A stretch of 38,270 nucleotides of DNA, from positions 1-38,270 of the forward strand of contig CACJWQ010000010.1 of the NCBI GenBank assembly GCA_902597015.1, given 5' to 3'. Below the pieces are notes generated by a model. That model worked only from the letters and a program-made list of their open reading frames with translations. It made no database searches and had not been told where the DNA came from. The translations under genes and the position numbers were made by a program. Within the stretch, counting starts at the first letter, position 1; every line of letters starts with the position of its first letter. Below are positions 27,395 to 34,871 of this stretch, one piece after another. The DNA is from an uncultured Alphaproteobacteria bacterium. Lineage in GTDB: Bacteria; Pseudomonadota; Alphaproteobacteria; HIMB59; GCA-002718135.

Positions 27395-28523
27395 CTCTGT
27401 TTTTAATAATTAAGTCTAAGCATGCCATACGTACAGCAACACCCATAGCGACTTGTTCTTGTATTAAGCTCCTCGTGACGTCATCGGCAAGTTTAGAGTC
27501 TATTTCTACACCACGATTCATTGGGCCTGGATGCATAACGAAAGCATTTTTTTTTGCATATTTAAGTTTATTGTAATCTAATCCATATTTTTTAAAATAA
27601 GTCTTTTGATTTGGCATTATTTTCCCAACAATTCTCTCTTTTTGAATACGTAGCATCATAACAATATCACAATTTTGTAATCCCTTTTTCATCTCCGTAT
27701 AAACATTCACAGGAAGTTTTTTTAAACTTTTTGGTAACCATTCCTTAGGACCAATAACATTAATTTTTGCACCTAGTTTTGAAAGTATGATTATGTTTGA
27801 TCGAGCAACCCGGCTATGTAAAATATCACCACATATAGCAATTTTTAATTTTGAAAAATTTTCAAATTTATTTTTTATAGTAAGTGCATCTAATAACGCT
27901 TGTGTGGGATGCTCATGACTACCATCACCAGCGTTAATTACAGACGCATCTACTGATTCTGAAATTTTTTTACTAATTCCTTCCTCCGGATGTCTGACAA
28001 TTAAAACGTCAGGATTCATTGAATTAATAGTAGTCATAGTATCGAGTAAGGTTTCACCTTTATTTATAGAGCTATCTTTTACAACTACATTAATGAGATC
28101 TGCTCCTAACCTTTTAGCAGCAACTTCAAAACTTGTTCTTGTTCTTGTTGAATCTTCAAAGAATAGATTAAATATTGTTCTTCCTTCTAGAATATTTGTT
28201 TTTTTATTTTTCCTTTTATTAAAAGTTATATATTTTTTAGATTCATCTAAGATGTGCTCAATTTCTTTCTTGGTTAAATCAGCTGTTTCTACTAAATGAA
28301 TTTTTTTAAAAATATTTTTCGTTCGTTTTAATTTTATATTTGTTTTTGAATAAATTGATGAATAATATTTTAAAGCTATATTTTCAGCATCTTTAAGAAT
28401 TTTTGAACCTGTAGAGGATCTGATCGCTTTTAATTTTGGCAATTTAACTTTCATTTGCCAATATTTTGAATTTTCTCTTTTGTATAATTTTATGTGTCCA
28501 GATTTAAGTAACTTTGAATTCAT
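27378..28523 (-). CDS. pyrB: Aspartate carbamoyltransferase with an N-terminal integrase-like extension
   Basis: Catalytic chain of the first committed step of pyrimidine synthesis (carbamoyl phosphate + aspartate). From about residue 75 the protein is canonical: FFEDSTRTRTSFEVAAKRLG (carbamoyl-phosphate loop), SSINKGETLLDT, VIRHPEEG-type sequence (here VRHPEEG), NAGDGSHEHPTQALLDALTI and HPGPMNRGVEID. The first 74 residues do not belong to the family, whose members begin near HLVETADLTKKEI. They read GHIKLYKRENSKYWQMKVKL followed by IRSSTGSKILKDAENIALKY, like the start of a tyrosine recombinase. No ATG/GTG/TTG was found between extension and enzyme. I chose ATG 28523 rather than TTG 28532. 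Total 381 residues versus about 305-320 usual. Confidence 0.94.
   Translation of the reverse strand: MNSKLLKSGHIKLYKRENSKYWQMKVKLPKLKAIRSSTGSKILKDAENIALKYYSSIYSKTNIKLKRTKNIFKKIHLVETADLTKKEIEHILDESKKYITFNKRKNKKTNILEGRTIFNLFFEDSTRTRTSFEVAAKRLGADLINVVVKDSSINKGETLLDTMTTINSMNPDVLIVRHPEEGISKKISESVDASVINAGDGSHEHPTQALLDALTIKNKFENFSKLKIAICGDILHSRVARSNIIILSKLGAKINVIGPKEWLPKSLKKLPVNVYTEMKKGLQNCDIVMMLRIQKERIVGKIMPNQKTYFKKYGLDYNKLKYAKKNAFVMHPGPMNRGVEIDSKLADDVTRSLIQEQVAMGVAVRMACLDLIIKNRDDFSK
28302..28523 (-). other. Segment encoding the integrase-arm-like N-terminal extension of PyrB
   Basis: About 74 codons with the pattern 'lYKRxxSxYWqxxvxlPxxxxiRxSTGsKxxxdAxxxAxxyy'. This is the layout of the N-terminal DNA-binding (arm/SAM-like) region of phage-type tyrosine recombinases: basic start, an aromatic YW pair in a beta strand, an R-x-STG turn, then an alanine-rich helix. 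The rest of a recombinase, including the catalytic R-H-R-Y domain, is absent. The identification rests on pattern memory, not on a search. Confidence 0.6.
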
Positions 28524-28550
28524 ATGTGTCAATAATGTGTAAGTATGTGT
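28524..28550. repeat. Three helically phased ATGTGT repeats upstream of pyrB
   Basis: ATGTGT occurs at 28524-28529, 28535-28540 and 28545-28550, with offsets of 11 and 10 bp, so all three face the same side of the helix. On the pyrB coding strand the units read TTTACACAT, CTTACACAT and TTGACACAT, the last abutting the ATG. They fill the 38-bp gap between ruvX and pyrB. Possible arm-type recombinase sites, operator sites, or a coincidence of the -35-like TTTACA/TTGACA sequences. Confidence 0.6.
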
Positions 28551-28561
28551 AAACTAATTTA

Positions 28562-29020
28562 TTAATTATTTCTATATCTATCTAAATATCCTTGTAAGAT
28601 ATAAGCAGCTGATTGTTGATCAAGTTTACTTTTTATCTTTGTTTTACTTAAATCGGCTTTTCTCATTTCTTTAAAGATTACATCTGATGAAAATCTTTCA
28701 TCCCAAAGAGCGGTAGGTTTTTTAAAAAAGGCTTGAAGATTAATATTAAAATCTCGTACTAATTGGCTTTGTTTATTTTCAGTATTATCCAGGCTAATCG
28801 GCAGACCAAGAATAAATCCACCAATTTCATACTCATTCAAAATATCTTTCATGATGTTCAAATCTTTCTTAGTTCCTTTTCTTTGGATAATTGAAAGCGG
28901 TGTAGCGATTATTTTCGATCTATCACTTACAGCAACGCCAATCGTTTTAGTTCCTAGGTCTAGACCTACAAGTATTTGTGATGTATTAAGTCCATCGATT
29001 AAATTATTTTGATCATTCAT
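28562..29020 (-). CDS. ruvX: RuvX/YqgF-family Holliday-junction resolvase-like nuclease
   Basis: RNase-H-fold protein involved in pre-16S rRNA 5' processing in E. coli and proposed as an alternative junction resolvase. The 152 residues begin near ILVGLDLGTKTIGVAVSD (first acidic residue), then GGFILGLPISLDNTENKQSQ, LWDERFSS, and KSKLDQQSAAYILQGYLD with the last acidic residue. I chose the ATG at 29020. A TTG at 29059 would add 13 residues outside the domain and overlap the divergent gatC start. The ruvX/gatCAB neighbourhood is a conserved alphaproteobacterial feature. Confidence 0.93.
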   Translation of the reverse strand: MNDQNNLIDGLNTSQILVGLDLGTKTIGVAVSDRSKIIATPLSIIQRKGTKKDLNIMKDILNEYEIGGFILGLPISLDNTENKQSQLVRDFNINLQAFFKKPTALWDERFSSDVIFKEMRKADLSKTKIKSKLDQQSAAYILQGYLDRYRNN

Positions 29021-29025
29021 ATAAT

Positions 29026-29029
29026 GGAG
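29026..29029 (+). promoter_or_regulatory. Shine-Dalgarno GGAG for the TTG start of gatC
   Basis: GGAG lies 8 bases before the TTG at 29038 and supports that codon as the gatC start. It is located within the 17-bp gap to the divergent ruvX start. Confidence 0.55.
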
Positions 29030-29037
29030 CTCATAAA

Positions 29038-29325
29038 TTGAAGATTGATAAAAATACAATAAATAAAATTGCCCGTCTATCTAGAATAAAGTTAGATGAT
29101 AAAGAATCTGAAGATTATATTAATGATCTTAATTCCATTTTAGACTGGGTTGAGCAATTAAATGAAGTAAATACCGAAGATGTAGAACCATTAAGTAACA
29201 TATCATCATCGATTTTACCTAAAAGAGAAGATGTATCGAAAGATACTAATTCGAGTGAGGAAATTCTTGAAAATGCTCCTGATAAACTTGAAGGTTTTTT
29301 TGCAGTACCAAAGGTGGTAGAATAA
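29038..29325 (+). CDS. gatC: Asp-tRNA(Asn)/Glu-tRNA(Gln) amidotransferase subunit C
   Basis: Small subunit that stabilises GatA on GatB in the heterotrimer that converts mischarged Glu-tRNA(Gln) (and Asp-tRNA(Asn)) to the correct aminoacyl-tRNA. The 95 residues show INKIARLSRIKLDDKESEDY, LNSILDWVEQLNEVNTEDVE, PLSNIS and the terminal LEGFFAVPKVVE, all family-typical. Start is TTG with a good GGAG. Only 17 bp separate it from the divergent ruvX start, so its promoter must lie within ruvX. It shares one base with gatA (TAATG). Confidence 0.95.
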   Translation: MKIDKNTINKIARLSRIKLDDKESEDYINDLNSILDWVEQLNEVNTEDVEPLSNISSSILPKREDVSKDTNSSEEILENAPDKLEGFFAVPKVVE

Positions 29326-30749
29326 TGTCTAAGTCATCTTTAAAACAAACCTTAAAAAATCTTGAGACAAAAAAAATATCAATAAGAGAATTAAATCAGG
29401 ATTATTTAAAAAGAATTAAGGAAAAAGAAAACTTAAATGTTTTTATTCATTTTAGTGAAGAAAATGTTTTAAAGCAGATAGATAACTTAGAGAAAGATAA
29501 TTCAGCAAAAAAATTAAAAGGTATTCCGATTGCAATCAAGGATCTATTTTGTACTAAAAGTATGCCTACAACTGCAGCTTCAAAGATTTTAGAAAATTTT
29601 AATCCAACTTATGAATCATTTGTTACTCAAAAATTATTAGATGAAGGATCTATTTTTGTTGGTAAAACAAATCTAGATGAGTTTGCTATGGGCTCAGCTA
29701 CTAATACAAGTTTTTTTGGAAATACAATTAACCCCTTATCAAAAGAGAATGAACCTTTAGCTCCTGGTGGATCTTCTGGAGGTTCCGCAGCCGCAGTTGC
29801 TGCAGATTTATGTTTGGGGGCAACTGGAACAGATACAGGTGGATCAATAAGACAACCAGCTAGCTTTTGTGGTGTTGTTGGTATCAAGCCAACATATGGT
29901 CTATGTTCTCGATGGGGTATAGCTGCATTTGCATCAAGTTTGGATCAAGCAGGAATTTTTTCTCATAATGTTGAAGATGCTTCAATATTATTACAATCAA
30001 TTGCTGGGTTTGATCAAAGAGATAGTACAAGTGCTAAAGTAGATATTCCAAATTATTTTGAAAATTTAGATGATGATCTAAATGGGAAAACTGTTGGTAT
30101 ACCAAAAGAGTATTCTATTGATGGTACACCAATGGAAATAAGCGAGATATGGGATAATGCTATCAAGGTTTTAGAAAAAAAAGGTGTTAAAATTAAAAAT
30201 ATTTCACTTCCTCATTCTAAATATGCACTTCCTACTTATTATATAATTGCTCCTGCTGAAGCTTCCTCAAATTTAGCTCGTTATGATGGAGTAAAATATG
30301 GTTTTAGATCTGATGAAATTGATTCTCTTGATGAAATGTATGAAAATACAAGAGCTCAAGGTTTTGGAAGAGAGGTAAAAAGAAGAATTTTAATAGGAAC
30401 ATACGTATTATCTGCAGGCTATTATGATGCTTATTATCTTAAGGCACAAAAAGTAAGAAAATTAATAGCAGATGATTTTAATAAAGCTTTTAAAGAGTGT
30501 GATTTTATAGTTACTCCTACTGCACCAAGTGCTGCATTTCCTTTAAATGAAAAACAAAATGACCCTATCAAAATGTATTTAAATGATGTGTTTACGGTCC
30601 CAGCTTCTTTAGCAGGCCTACCTGGTATTTCAATTCCTTTTGGAGAAGATAAAAATAATTTACCACTAGGTATTCAAATATTAGGAAAACACTTTGATGA
30701 ACAGCAAGTATTTAATGCTGCTGTATCTCTAGAAAGATCATATGAATAA
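29325..30749 (+). CDS. gatA: Asp/Glu-tRNA amidotransferase subunit A
   Basis: Amidase-signature subunit that releases ammonia from glutamine. The 474 residues contain the Ser-cisSer-Lys triad: Lys72 in [10 protein letters not shown], the cis-Ser in [14 protein letters not shown] (about 150) and the nucleophile Ser174 in [13 protein letters not shown]-terminal landmarks are [29 protein letters not shown] and [13 protein letters not shown]. Length is normal. It is flanked by gatC (1-bp overlap) and gatB (8-bp overlap), so the three subunits are made together. Their presence suggests that direct GlnRS or AsnRS charging is missing in this organism. Confidence 0.98.
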   Translation: MSKSSLKQTLKNLETKKISIRELNQDYLKRIKEKENLNVFIHFSEENVLKQIDNLEKDNSAKKLKGIPIAIKDLFCTKSMPTTAASKILENFNPTYESFVTQKLLDEGSIFVGKTNLDEFAMGSATNTSFFGNTINPLSKENEPLAPGGSSGGSAAAVAADLCLGATGTDTGGSIRQPASFCGVVGIKPTYGLCSRWGIAAFASSLDQAGIFSHNVEDASILLQSIAGFDQRDSTSAKVDIPNYFENLDDDLNGKTVGIPKEYSIDGTPMEISEIWDNAIKVLEKKGVKIKNISLPHSKYALPTYYIIAPAEASSNLARYDGVKYGFRSDEIDSLDEMYENTRAQGFGREVKRRILIGTYVLSAGYYDAYYLKAQKVRKLIADDFNKAFKECDFIVTPTAPSAAFPLNEKQNDPIKMYLNDVFTVPASLAGLPGISIPFGEDKNNLPLGIQILGKHFDEQQVFNAAVSLERSYE

Positions 30750-32217
30750 TTTAATAAAAGGTGAAAAGCATGATTGGGAAATGGTAATCGGTCTTGAAAT
30801 TCATGCTCAAGTAAAATCAAATTCCAAATTATTTTCTTCATCATCAACAAAATTTGGCTCTTCACCAAATAGTCAAGTATCTTTAGTTGATGCTGCTATG
30901 CCAGGAATGTTACCAGTAATTAATAAGTACTGTGTAGAGCAGGCAGTAAAAACTGGAGTTGGTTTAAACGCTAAAATTAATAATTATTCAGTCTTTGATA
31001 GAAAAAATTACTTTTATGCTGATCTCCCGCAAGGATATCAAATTAGTCAATATAAATATCCAATTGTTGGAGAAGGAAAAGTTACGATTGATTTTAAAGA
31101 TGGGACATCAAAAGATATTAGAATTGTAAGATTACATTTAGAACAAGATGCTGGTAAAAGTTTGCACGATCAAAACCCTTCAAAAACATATGTAGATCTT
31201 AATAGATCTGGTGTTGCTTTGATGGAAATTGTTAGTGAGCCTGATATTAGAACGCCTGATGAAGCTGGAATGTATATATCCAAAATTAGGTCAATTTTAA
31301 TGTATTTAGATACATGTGATGGAAATATGCAAGAGGGTTCTTTAAGAGCTGATGTAAATATTTCAGTAAGAAAACCTGGTGATGAATATGGAACTCGTTG
31401 TGAAATTAAAAACTTGAATTCTATAAAATTTATTAAACAAGCTATTAATTATGAAGCTAAACGTCAAATAGAAATATTGGAGTCTGGTGGTTCTATAGAA
31501 CAAAATACAATGCTTTTTAATACCTCTACTGGTAAAACTAGACCCATGAGAAATAAAGAAGAAGCTCATGATTATAGATATTTTCCTGATCCAGATTTAT
31601 TACCACTAGAAATTTCTGAGGAAGAAATTGGAAAAATTAAATCATCAATACCAAAGCTTCCAGATGAGCTTAAGAATAAATTTATTGAGATATATAAATT
31701 GTCTAATTATGATGCCTCAGTATTGACTGCAGAGAAACAAACATCTGATTATTTTAATGAAACAATTAATTCAGATTCAGAATTAAAAAATCATGCAAAA
31801 ATAGTTGTAAATTGGATTACTTCTGAATTGTTTTCATTATTAAACAAAAATAATCAAGATTTAAATAACTCTCCAGTATCACCTGAAAATCTAGGACAAC
31901 TTATAAAGTTAATTTCTAAAAATGAAATTTCTGGCAAAATTGCAAAAGATGTATTGGAAGATATGTTTTCTTCAGGAAAAACAGCTAGACAAATCGTAGA
32001 TGAAAAGGGTTTGCAACAAGTTACAGATCAGGGTGAAATAGCAAAAGTTATTGATGAAGTCATTGCAGAAAATCCAAAAATGGTCGAACAGTATCTAGCA
32101 GGTAAAGATAAGTTATTAGGGTTCTTTGTTGGCCAAGCTATGAAATTAACTAAAGGAAAAGCTAATCCAAAAATGTTAAATGATATTTTAAAACAAAAAT
32201 TAAATAAAAAAAATTAA
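30742..32217 (+). CDS. gatB: Asp/Glu-tRNA amidotransferase subunit B
   Basis: tRNA-binding kinase subunit that activates the mischarged aminoacyl-tRNA with ATP and amidates it. The 491 residues have the N-terminal catalytic cradle ([72 protein letters not shown]). The helical/YqeY-like tail ends [20 protein letters not shown], the tRNA elbow-binding part. Length is normal. Its 3' end overlaps the convergent small membrane protein gene by 18 bp. Confidence 0.98.
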   Translation: MNNLIKGEKHDWEMVIGLEIHAQVKSNSKLFSSSSTKFGSSPNSQVSLVDAAMPGMLPVINKYCVEQAVKTGVGLNAKINNYSVFDRKNYFYADLPQGYQISQYKYPIVGEGKVTIDFKDGTSKDIRIVRLHLEQDAGKSLHDQNPSKTYVDLNRSGVALMEIVSEPDIRTPDEAGMYISKIRSILMYLDTCDGNMQEGSLRADVNISVRKPGDEYGTRCEIKNLNSIKFIKQAINYEAKRQIEILESGGSIEQNTMLFNTSTGKTRPMRNKEEAHDYRYFPDPDLLPLEISEEEIGKIKSSIPKLPDELKNKFIEIYKLSNYDASVLTAEKQTSDYFNETINSDSELKNHAKIVVNWITSELFSLLNKNNQDLNNSPVSPENLGQLIKLISKNEISGKIAKDVLEDMFSSGKTARQIVDEKGLQQVTDQGEIAKVIDEVIAENPKMVEQYLAGKDKLLGFFVGQAMKLTKGKANPKMLNDILKQKLNKKN

Positions 32218-32544
32218 ACGTAAAGAATAGCATCTATAAGCAACAATTATAAATGTTAAAACTATCCAAATAATACTTCCTTTGTAATTTTCTGCTGCTC
32301 TCCAAATTCCAATAGAAATAAATATTGTCCAAATAAAAATAAAAATTTTGGAGATTAGCGCAAGATTAGTAAAATCTAAAAATGGTATTTGGGAAACTGA
32401 GCTATCTGTATTAAAAAAATAAATTTCAAGATTAAATATAATAAGCAAAACAATACCATTGAGTAGTTCACCAACTAACCAATAGGATTTCCAGAGTTTT
32501 ATTTTTCCTTCAAAAAAATCTTTTATTATATTTGTATTATTCAT
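32200..32544 (-). CDS. Small four-helix membrane protein, unknown function
   Basis: The 114-residue protein has an N-terminal cytoplasmic stretch [20 protein letters not shown], then hydrophobic segments at about 22-42, 59-80 and 90-112. Between the last two is the motif [15 protein letters not shown]. The combination 'G-x-i-x-LWKsyWl' and '[11 protein letters not shown]' recurs in small uncharacterised proteobacterial membrane proteins I recognise by pattern only. No catalytic residues are apparent. It overlaps gatB tail to tail by 18 bp and stands 67 bp from the DUF4198 gene in the same direction, so it could be co-transcribed with it. Confidence 0.72.
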   Translation of the reverse strand: MNNTNIIKDFFEGKIKLWKSYWLVGELLNGIVLLIIFNLEIYFFNTDSSVSQIPFLDFTNLALISKIFIFIWTIFISIGIWRAAENYKGSIIWIVLTFIIVAYRCYSLRLIFFI

Positions 32545-32611
32545 TTTTATTTATCTTTAATATTATAATTATTCATGAAATTTTTAATAGCAATTCAACA
32601 CTCTTACATCA

Positions 32612-33421
32612 TTAATTGGGTGTTTTTAATGTATAAGAAGTCCACAAAGAATGCCATTTAGCATAATTATCTTTTTTCTTATTACTGCCTTCAGTTATAA
32701 CAACACTTTCAATTAAATATTTTGTATTTTTTTTAAAGAGATAATCAAAATATCCACCGTTGTTTGTTCTAACGTATTCTTTTTTAAAATAACCATTATT
32801 TAAACTCATAATAGAAACCTTATGATCAGCTAGTGTTTTATTTTTATATTCTAATAGAATTCTTTTACTTTCATTTAAATTTTTAAGAGGATTGTCTACA
32901 AAAATTAATTCAAAGTCCATATTTGTATCGATATCTTTACCATCAAAATTTTCCACGCTTATTAATGACTTTGCATATCTTTTATAACTTTCAAAAAAAT
33001 TTTCTGGATACTCATTTTCTCTATGTTTTTGAGCCAAATCTGGATACCCTTTCTCTCTTGTGAATATTTCAAATTTTACTAATTTTTTATATTCAACATA
33101 TTTAGTAACTGATTCAATTTGTATTATATTTAATCCTTTAAACGTTTTTTTAATATTAAGAGCTGGAATATCACCTAATCTACCTTTAATTTTTAATTTA
33201 TTATCTTCAGCATGCAGGAATGCAATTTTAAAATATTCTTTTGTAAATGGTATTGGTGATCCTTCAAAATTTTCTCCTATAAAGATATTCGCCACAGCTT
33301 TTTCATTATTTGATAAGTGATAATCTTTTGGATCAATCCAAAATTCATGAGATAAAGAGATTTTTGTTATTGAAGTTAAGATAATAATAAATATTAATCT
33401 TTTTAAAGTAAATTTCATCAT
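32612..33421 (-). CDS. DUF4198-type periplasmic protein, probable metal-related
   Basis: The 269-residue secreted protein has a signal peptide (MMKFTLKRLIFIIILTSITK, hydrophobic core 8-20), then HEFWIDPKDYHLSNNEKAV. The HEFW(I/L)xP start is the hallmark of DUF4198/NikM-like proteins, found with nickel or cobalt transporters. The second half, with a GYFKKEYVRTNNGGYFDYLF region, resembles the CarboxypepD_reg/immunoglobulin-like part of this family. Cleavage after SLS would leave His as the first residue, suitable for metal binding by the amino terminus. It is divergent from the HupE/UreJ-like gene with start codons sharing two bases. Substrate and function are inferred. Confidence 0.78.
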   Translation of the reverse strand: MMKFTLKRLIFIIILTSITKISLSHEFWIDPKDYHLSNNEKAVANIFIGENFEGSPIPFTKEYFKIAFLHAEDNKLKIKGRLGDIPALNIKKTFKGLNIIQIESVTKYVEYKKLVKFEIFTREKGYPDLAQKHRENEYPENFFESYKRYAKSLISVENFDGKDIDTNMDFELIFVDNPLKNLNESKRILLEYKNKTLADHKVSIMSLNNGYFKKEYVRTNNGGYFDYLFKKNTKYLIESVVITEGSNKKKDNYAKWHSLWTSYTLKTPN

Positions 33422-34577
33422 GTACTATTATATAAAAATTATAAAGTTATATCTATTTTTAATTCTAGTATGTTTTTTAAATTTATTTTCAACATCTTCT
33501 ATTAGTCATGAAATCAAGCCATCTATTGCAGATTTTACTTATGATGAAAATTATTTGAATTTTAAAATAAGATTAAACGCTGAATTGTTATTATCTAATA
33601 TTGATGCATCTACTGTTTCTAATACAGACTCTTCATCACTAAGTGAAATTTATGATAAATTTAGAATTTTAAACAAAAAAGACCTTGAGGAAATGTTTCA
33701 AAATTCTTGGAGTGAAATAAGCTCTAATATTGATATTAAAATTAATAATGAAAAAAAGAATATAAATTTAATTAAAACTGAAGTTGAAGATATAAAAAAT
33801 TTTGAAATAAGTAGAGATACGCATGTTTATTTTAGAGTTTTATTGGATAAAAATTCTGAACAATTTACATTTAGATGGGTTAAAAACTACGGACCAATTA
33901 TTCTAAGAGAGAACAATAATAACAAATTAGAAGATGAATTAGTTACAGAATATTTGCAATCAGGAATTGAATCAAGTCAATTTTTATTTAAGGAAAATAA
34001 TTTTAGTAAGACATTTAATAGCTTCACAAAATTTTTTGTATTAGGAATTCAGCATATAATTCCAAAAGGATTAGATCATATTTTATTCATATTTGGACTT
34101 TTTTTATTTTCATCATCTTTAAATAAATTAATTTCTCAAATAACTATTTTTACTATTGCTCATTCAATTACCCTTATATTTGTTTCTTTATCTTTAATGA
34201 GAATCAATCCTCAAATTGTTGAACCTATCATTGCACTTTCTATAGTTTATATCGGATTAGAAAATATTTTTAAAAAATATATAAAAGAATATTTAAGATA
34301 TGTTGTGATTTTGTTTTTTGGATTACTTCATGGTTTAGGATTTGCATTAGTTTTAAGTGATATAGGGTATAGGAGTAGCGATTTGTTTATAAATCTCCTC
34401 TCGTTTAATCTTGGTATTGAAGTTGCCCAAATATCTATAGTTTTAGTTCTATATCTATTGGTTGCTTTAAACTTTGCAACAAATAAAAATTATAGAATAT
34501 TTTTTCAAGTTCCATCATCTATATTAATATCTAGTATTGGGTTATATTGGTTTTTTGAAAGAATTAATTTTATATAA
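33420..34577 (+). CDS. HupE/UreJ_2-family membrane protein
   Basis: The 385 residues begin with a signal sequence (about 1-28), followed by HEIKPSIADFTYDENYLNFK and an extracytoplasmic domain up to about residue 200. Six to seven membrane segments form the rest. Family motifs include GIQHIIPKGLDHILFIFGLF, FTIAHSITLI, VEPIIALSIVYIGLENIF, FFGLLHGLGFALVL and FNLGIEVAQ. Conserved His, Asp and Glu within the membrane (QHI, DHI, AHS, VEP, LHG, GIE) suggest a metal path. Relatives are linked to nickel, cobalt or copper handling, but substrates are mostly unproven. It starts at 33420, two bases into the DUF4198 start codon, and no other start exists before the mature region. Confidence 0.85.
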   Translation: MYYYIKIIKLYLFLILVCFLNLFSTSSISHEIKPSIADFTYDENYLNFKIRLNAELLLSNIDASTVSNTDSSSLSEIYDKFRILNKKDLEEMFQNSWSEISSNIDIKINNEKKNINLIKTEVEDIKNFEISRDTHVYFRVLLDKNSEQFTFRWVKNYGPIILRENNNNKLEDELVTEYLQSGIESSQFLFKENNFSKTFNSFTKFFVLGIQHIIPKGLDHILFIFGLFLFSSSLNKLISQITIFTIAHSITLIFVSLSLMRINPQIVEPIIALSIVYIGLENIFKKYIKEYLRYVVILFFGLLHGLGFALVLSDIGYRSSDLFINLLSFNLGIEVAQISIVLVLYLLVALNFATNKNYRIFFQVPSSILISSIGLYWFFERINFI

Positions 34578-34681
34578 TAAATTTGATAATTTATTTTCAG
34601 AATTTAAACCAAATACTTGGTACTCTTTTGGTACGCCTTTATGTATAACTTTTGACTATTATCCCATTTAATCTCATGATA
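34578..34681. other. Gene-free stretch with short operator-like repeats
   Basis: No open frame of note. It contains an inverted repeat CCAA-ATAC-TTGG (34609-34620) and a direct repeat TTGGTAC at 34617-34623 and 34628-34634 (11-bp offset). It is AT-rich and forms the first part of the 201-bp spacer before the tRNA gene. Confidence 0.3.
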
Positions 34682-34710
34682 TTGTTCTTTATAATTTGAT
34701 AAGTTATACT
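34682..34710 (+). promoter_or_regulatory. Putative promoter of the tRNA-Ser / dapA unit
   Basis: TTGTTC (34682-34687) and TATACT (34705-34710) are spaced by 17 bp. Transcription would start near 34717, giving a 5' leader of about 60 bases before the tRNA. An alternative -10, TATAAT at 34690-34695, lacks a good -35. Confidence 0.45.
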
Positions 34711-34778
34711 GTGATATTTATTAGTTTAACTGGTTAAATGAAATTGATATAGGAGATATCGACATTGAATAAACAACA

Positions 34779-34870
34779 GGAGAGATGGGTGAGTGGCTTA
34801 AACCACAGGTTTGCTAAACCTGCGAAGGAAGCAATTCCTTCCGAGGGTTCGAATCCCTCTCTCTCCGCCA
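34779..34870 (+). tRNA. tRNA-Ser(GCU)
   Basis: A 92-base class II tRNA. The acceptor stem GGAGAGA (34779-34785) pairs with TCTCTCC (34860-34866), followed by discriminator G and an encoded CCA (34868-34870). The anticodon stem CAGGT/ACCTG encloses the loop TTGCTAA with anticodon GCT at 34813-34815, reading AGC/AGU serine codons. The long variable arm (GAAGGAA...TTCCTTC) and T arm GAGGG-TTCGAAT-CCCTC are complete. The next gene, dapA, starts one base after the CCA. Confidence 0.98.
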
Positions 34871-34871
34871 A

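Noticed and set aside
34779-34870. tRNA-Ser as an attachment site of an integrated element
   Set aside because: No duplicated tRNA 3' end, integrase gene or foreign cargo was seen on either side; dapA follows at once.
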